From: CAZTME01 sp964614795
GTDB taxonomy: Bacteria; Patescibacteriota; Microgenomatia; UBA1400; PJMF01
DNA: 9,214 nucleotides
Direction of reading: 5' to 3'
Assembly (NCBI GenBank): GCA_964614795.1
Contig: CAZTME010000044.1
Location: 1 to 9,214, forward strand
The number at the start of each line of letters is the position of its first letter. The first letter of the stretch is position 1. Under the pieces are notes generated by a model that worked only from the letters and a program-made list of their open reading frames with translations, was not told the DNA's origin and searched no databases. Both the position numbers and the translations under genes were made by a program. Of the stretch, positions 6,895-9,214 are shown in pieces.

Positions 6895-7599
6895 ATGACC
6901 ACTCTAATTATTAGTGATTTGCATCTTAGCACCAGTGTCGATCAAGATAGATTAAATTATCTTCAAAATCTATTTTCAGAAGTAGATCAAGTGATTTTAA
7001 ATGGTGATTTTTGGGATGTTTACACTACTACATTTCAAGAATTTTTAAACTCAGAATGGTCAACTCTATTTCCGATTCTCAAACAAAAAAATACCATTTA
7101 TATTGAGGGTAATCACGATCATGCAAAAGACACTAACGAGGATGTGACAATTTTTTGCACCAAACATCTTTCTGAGTATACTCTTCAGATGGGAAAATAC
7201 ACTTTACATATTGAACATGGTCATCTTAAATCATCCTACAAGCAACCCACCGCCGACTGGATTGTAGAATTTTATCGAAATATTGGTTATAACAAATGGT
7301 TTAGAGATCCTTTAGAAAAAGTTTTAATTGCTACAGACACGGACCTTTTGCATCGTTGGCATATGAGCACAGCCGAAAAGCGTTTAATAGATTATGCGCA
7401 AAATTTACCGGAAAATCACTTTTTAATCACGGGACACACTCATCTGCCTGGATTTTTTCCGGAAAAAAAATACATAAACACCGGTTATATTAATCATTCA
7501 GTTGGCTACTATTTGTTAGCAAAGCCTAATTATTTGGCCTTAATTAAAGAACAATATTTGCCGAAAAGAAAAATTCTAAGCAAACAGGAATTGAAATAA
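6895..7599 (+). CDS. Calcineurin-like metallophosphoesterase (LpxH-like layout)
   Basis: A 234-residue soluble phosphoesterase with a two-metal active site. The metal ligands occur in order: SDLH (Asp8, His10), NGDFWD (Asp38), EGNHDH (Asn73, His74), HGH (His108, His110) and GHTH (His181, His183). The spacing is close to that of LpxH-type UDP-2,3-diacylglucosamine pyrophosphatases, but the GNHD block is the general form found in many phosphodiesterases, so the substrate is open. No lipid A genes are seen here, which argues against assuming an LpxH role. I chose the ATG at 6895 because the first strand (TTLIISDLH) then begins directly, as is normal in this family; a start at the TTG at 6850 would add 15 residues and lie upstream of the TATACT box. 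Single-gene unit, convergent with the lipid kinase gene. Confidence 0.88.
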   Translation: MTTLIISDLHLSTSVDQDRLNYLQNLFSEVDQVILNGDFWDVYTTTFQEFLNSEWSTLFPILKQKNTIYIEGNHDHAKDTNEDVTIFCTKHLSEYTLQMGKYTLHIEHGHLKSSYKQPTADWIVEFYRNIGYNKWFRDPLEKVLIATDTDLLHRWHMSTAEKRLIDYAQNLPENHFLITGHTHLPGFFPEKKYINTGYINHSVGYYLLAKPNYLALIKEQYLPKRKILSKQELK

Positions 7600-7718
7600 T
7601 AATCAATAGATCATTTTTAAATAGATAAGTTAATGCTACTCTCAATACTCAAATTTTCAAAGTAAGATTATCTGTCCATAAATCGCAAGAATTTTTAATC
7701 GGAAAATAAGATGTATTT

Positions 7719-8093
7719 CTAAAAAAAACTAACAACGAATCTCAATAATTTGTCGCCAAAAACCATAAAACCCACAATGCATGCCGTCAGAGCTGAAAAC
7801 ATCACTGCTCCAGCCGAAATATCCCTCATATTTCTGGTGGCATCATAACTAAGTGATAATCCATCTCTAATTTTATTAGCCATATCTTCAATTGCCGTAT
7901 TAAAAGTTTCCGCCGTGAGCACCATGCCAATCACAATAATTATTGATAGCCACTCATGTTGATTAATACTCAGCAGAAAACCGAGAGCAATGGCTAGTAA
8001 CCCGGCAAAAAGATGAAATCTCATGTGTTTTTCATTGAAAGTCAAACCAATTCCTCTAAAAGCACAGGCAAATGAATGAATTATTTTTTTCAT
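7719..8093 (-). CDS. dgkA: DgkA-family membrane lipid kinase (undecaprenol/diacylglycerol kinase)
   Basis: This 124-residue protein belongs to the small trimeric membrane kinases that phosphorylate diacylglycerol in enterobacteria and mostly undecaprenol in Gram-positive bacteria, with ATP as donor. An amphipathic N-terminal helix is followed by three membrane helices (about 28-45, 48-68 and 93-115). Family residues are present: NEKHMRFH with Glu21, AETFNTAIE with Glu62, Asn65 and Glu69, and RDISAGAV with Asp91. The length and the DISAGAV form are nearer the Gram-positive undecaprenol kinase branch. I chose the ATG at 8093; an in-frame TTG at 8120 would add nine polar residues atypical for the family. 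It follows the Idi-like gene by 89 bases on the same strand, with a possible TATACT -10 box between, so it may be read from both transcripts. Confidence 0.92.
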   Translation of the reverse strand: MKKIIHSFACAFRGIGLTFNEKHMRFHLFAGLLAIALGFLLSINQHEWLSIIIVIGMVLTAETFNTAIEDMANKIRDGLSLSYDATRNMRDISAGAVMFSALTACIVGFMVFGDKLLRFVVSFF

Positions 8094-8156
8094 AACTATT
8101 GCATACTTGTCGCAAATCAAATAAATTGATGCAATTTTCTATTTTGTAACGAGTTT

Positions 8157-8162
8157 AGTATA
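8157..8162 (-). promoter_or_regulatory. Candidate -10 box for the DgkA-family gene
   Basis: TATACT on the minus strand lies in the 89-base gap between the Idi-like and DgkA genes, 63 bases before the DgkA ATG. No -35 is visible. Evidence is only the hexamer and its intergenic place. Confidence 0.3.
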
Positions 8163-8182
8163 CGCGCAAAAATATGTTTTCT

Positions 8183-8773
8183 CTATTTCAAAAAAGATTG
8201 TAGTTGAGGCCAAGCTAACGGCACCCAAGGAGCAATCGGCAGTGTTTTTCTATTTAGAAGATTTTTAAACTTCGCAACAGAATAAAGTTGAAGATCTGCC
8301 ACTTCGTGAGGATTTAACTGCCAATTTCCTGAATATTCGCCAACAACAATCGAATTGTGTTCATGCTCCACCCATTCTTGAGAATACTCAGCTCTATATT
8401 CGTAAACAAAAACTTCTTTTAAGTTTTTAATTAAATTTAACTCAATACCCAACTCAAACGGAAGGCGACGTAGGCAAGCCTCCACAGCAGATTCTTCCGG
8501 ATACCATTGATGAGAAGAGCAAGCGCCGTCCCACCATAAAGGCCAAAGAGGCTTGAATTTGCTTCTCTGAGTGACGAGTAAATCGCCATTTTTATTTTGT
8601 AAAAAACAAGTGAAAGCCCTGTGATGAGTGCCGGGAAAACGATGAGCGGTAATTTTTTCAATCGAACCAAGCACTTGATTGTTTTCATCAACTTGAATTA
8701 AAAGTTCATTTTCCCGTTGCATTTTTTCTAAAGATTGTTCAAAAGCTTCCGAATTTGCAGTAATGTTCATCAT
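8183..8773 (-). CDS. Isopentenyl-diphosphate isomerase type 1-like Nudix protein
   Basis: Type 1 IPP isomerase interconverts IPP and DMAPP, feeding polyprenyl synthesis. The 196-residue protein lines up with E. coli Idi along its length: the metal-site His44 and His50/51, QRSKFKPLWPLWW (69-81), the Nudix-like RRLPFELGIE (102-111), EHEH with Glu136 and Glu138 (equivalent to the ENE metal/acid motif), and APWVPLAW near the C-terminus. The catalytic-Cys segment is unusual: WDGACSSH (81-88) puts Cys85 one residue before the position of the E. coli nucleophile, which is Ser86 here. It could therefore be a divergent isomerase or a related Nudix hydrolase. About 25 extra N-terminal residues precede the Idi core. 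ATG at 8773 (a second ATG follows at once) is preceded by an extended -10 box. Upstream of dgkA on the same strand. Confidence 0.82.
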   Translation of the reverse strand: MMNITANSEAFEQSLEKMQRENELLIQVDENNQVLGSIEKITAHRFPGTHHRAFTCFLQNKNGDLLVTQRSKFKPLWPLWWDGACSSHQWYPEESAVEACLRRLPFELGIELNLIKNLKEVFVYEYRAEYSQEWVEHEHNSIVVGEYSGNWQLNPHEVADLQLYSVAKFKNLLNRKTLPIAPWVPLAWPQLQSFLK

Positions 8774-8783
8774 AATAAGTAGT

Positions 8784-8792
8784 ATTCTAGCA
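8784..8792 (-). promoter_or_regulatory. Extended -10 promoter of the Idi-like gene
   Basis: TGC-TAGAAT on the minus strand ends 10 bases before the ATG at 8773, the same TGC extension and same spacing as for the 209-residue gene. There is no clear -35. The expected leader is 3-4 bases. Confidence 0.55.
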
Positions 8793-8935
8793 GAGATATT
8801 GTAAGAAGAAGAGTGGTGCTAAGGACGCATGCTTTCACAATCGCCTTTTCATTCCGGAAAATATCGTGCCTTATTGAGTCGGTGTGGATTGGGTGAAAAA
8901 TCTGCCTCTTGCTGGAAATAATTGTTTTGAGTTAC

Positions 8936-8948
8936 ACTGATAATCAGT
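8936..8948. repeat. Perfect 13-base palindrome upstream of the last gene
   Basis: ACTGAT-A-ATCAGT is a 6+1+6 palindrome that contains the -10-like GATAAT (8939-8944), 20 bases before the ATG at 8969. An operator over a promoter would look like this, but a chance match in AT-rich DNA cannot be ruled out. The rest of the 195-base gap between the divergent Idi-like gene and this gene shows no supportable gene or RNA. Confidence 0.35.
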
Positions 8949-8968
8949 AAAAAATAGAAGCACTGCCT

Positions 8969-9214
8969 ATGCCCACAAAAAAGAAAAAAACCGCTAAAAA
9001 AGCAACAAAATCCACTTCGAAAAAAACCACTTTAGCCAGTAAATCGAGTACAAAAACTTCAGCACCAAAAAAAGAAGAACACCCACTTCATAAAAAACAT
9101 TTGCACAATGAGCAAGAAGAGTTTTTTGCCAAAAATCCTAATGCCAAACCGTTAATTTTAATCTTTATTTTGTTGTCTGTTGCCGCTTTTCTCTACATCA
9201 TTCAAGTTCAAGGC
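8969..9214 (+). CDS. Lysine-rich, membrane-anchored protein (partial, runs off the window)
   Basis: Only the first 82 codons are present, open to the window edge. Residues 1-45 are low-complexity and very basic: PTKKKKTAKKATKS and further Lys/Thr/Ser/Ala runs resemble histone H1-like tails. A short His/Glu-rich stretch follows (about 38-53), then a hydrophobic segment (about 60-79) after AKPL, consistent with a single membrane anchor or the first of several. By charge rule the basic tail should stay in the cytoplasm, where it could touch nucleic acid or acidic partners; that is inference. An AGAAG element lies about 9 bases before the ATG. It is divergent from the Idi-like gene. I cannot name the family from this fragment. 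Confidence 0.7.
   Translation, partial: MPTKKKKTAKKATKSTSKKTTLASKSSTKTSAPKKEEHPLHKKHLHNEQEEFFAKNPNAKPLILIFILLSVAAFLYIIQVQG

Noticed and set aside
7623..7673. AGATAA/TTATCT inverted repeat between the convergent metallophosphoesterase and DgkA genes
   Set aside because: Six A-T-rich pairs around a 39-base loop with no T-tract; I see no convincing terminator in this 119-base gap.
8094..8120. TTG at 8120 as start of the DgkA-family gene
   Set aside because: Adds nine residues not expected in the family; the ATG at 8093 gives the normal length and N-terminal helix.
8437..8691. Minus-strand open frame of 84 codons
   Set aside because: Alternative frame inside the Idi-like gene, whose own frame matches the family along its full length.
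8813..8896. GTG-started 27-codon frame on the plus strand in the last intergenic gap
   Set aside because: Too short, no ribosome binding site or promoter in support, and no recognisable peptide.

Overview
The window is compact, AT-rich bacterial DNA carrying ten genes and no gene-free stretch longer than about 195 bases. It looks most like a member of the Candidate Phyla Radiation (Patescibacteria, perhaps Microgenomates-like). The reasons are the AT-rich codon use, the small mixed-strand transcription units, a large GT-C/'6-pyruvoyl-tetrahydropterin synthase-related' membrane protein of a kind frequent in those genomes, and several starts with no Shine-Dalgarno sequence and a -10 box only 6-12 bases upstream. 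That assignment is inference; there is no rRNA or other phylogenetic marker here.

Layout. Positions 27-2567 (minus strand) hold an unknown membrane-anchored protein, greA (transcript-cleavage factor) and purB (adenylosuccinate lyase), in that transcription order. Head-to-head with them, and overlapping the first of them at its 5' end, a plus-strand gene (2539-4242) encodes a GT-C-like polytopic membrane protein. It is followed by a 163-base gap with a TATAAT box and a 10-bp hairpin plus T-tract, then by an ArsB/NhaD-type ion transporter (4406-5887, plus). A convergent gap separates this from a PAP2 phosphatase (6035-6700, minus). That gene is divergent from a calcineurin-like metallophosphoesterase (6895-7599, plus). 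Convergent again are a DgkA-family lipid kinase (7719-8093) and an Idi-like Nudix protein (8183-8773), both minus strand. The window ends inside a plus-strand gene for a lysine-rich, membrane-anchored protein (8969 onward).

How the genes fit together. PurB and GreA are housekeeping. The right half has a lipid-carrier flavour: an IPP/DMAPP isomerase-like protein, an undecaprenol/diacylglycerol kinase and a PAP2 phosphatase could all act on polyprenyl-phosphate supply and recycling, and the GT-C-like protein would be a plausible user of such carriers. This is inferred from family membership; the genes are not one operon.

I see no mobile element, CRISPR array, tRNA, rRNA or defence system. The most interesting points are the head-to-head gene pair whose promoters lie inside each other's coding sequence, the repeated near-leaderless promoter architecture, the structured region before the ion transporter, and an Idi homologue whose canonical catalytic-Cys position is Ser.
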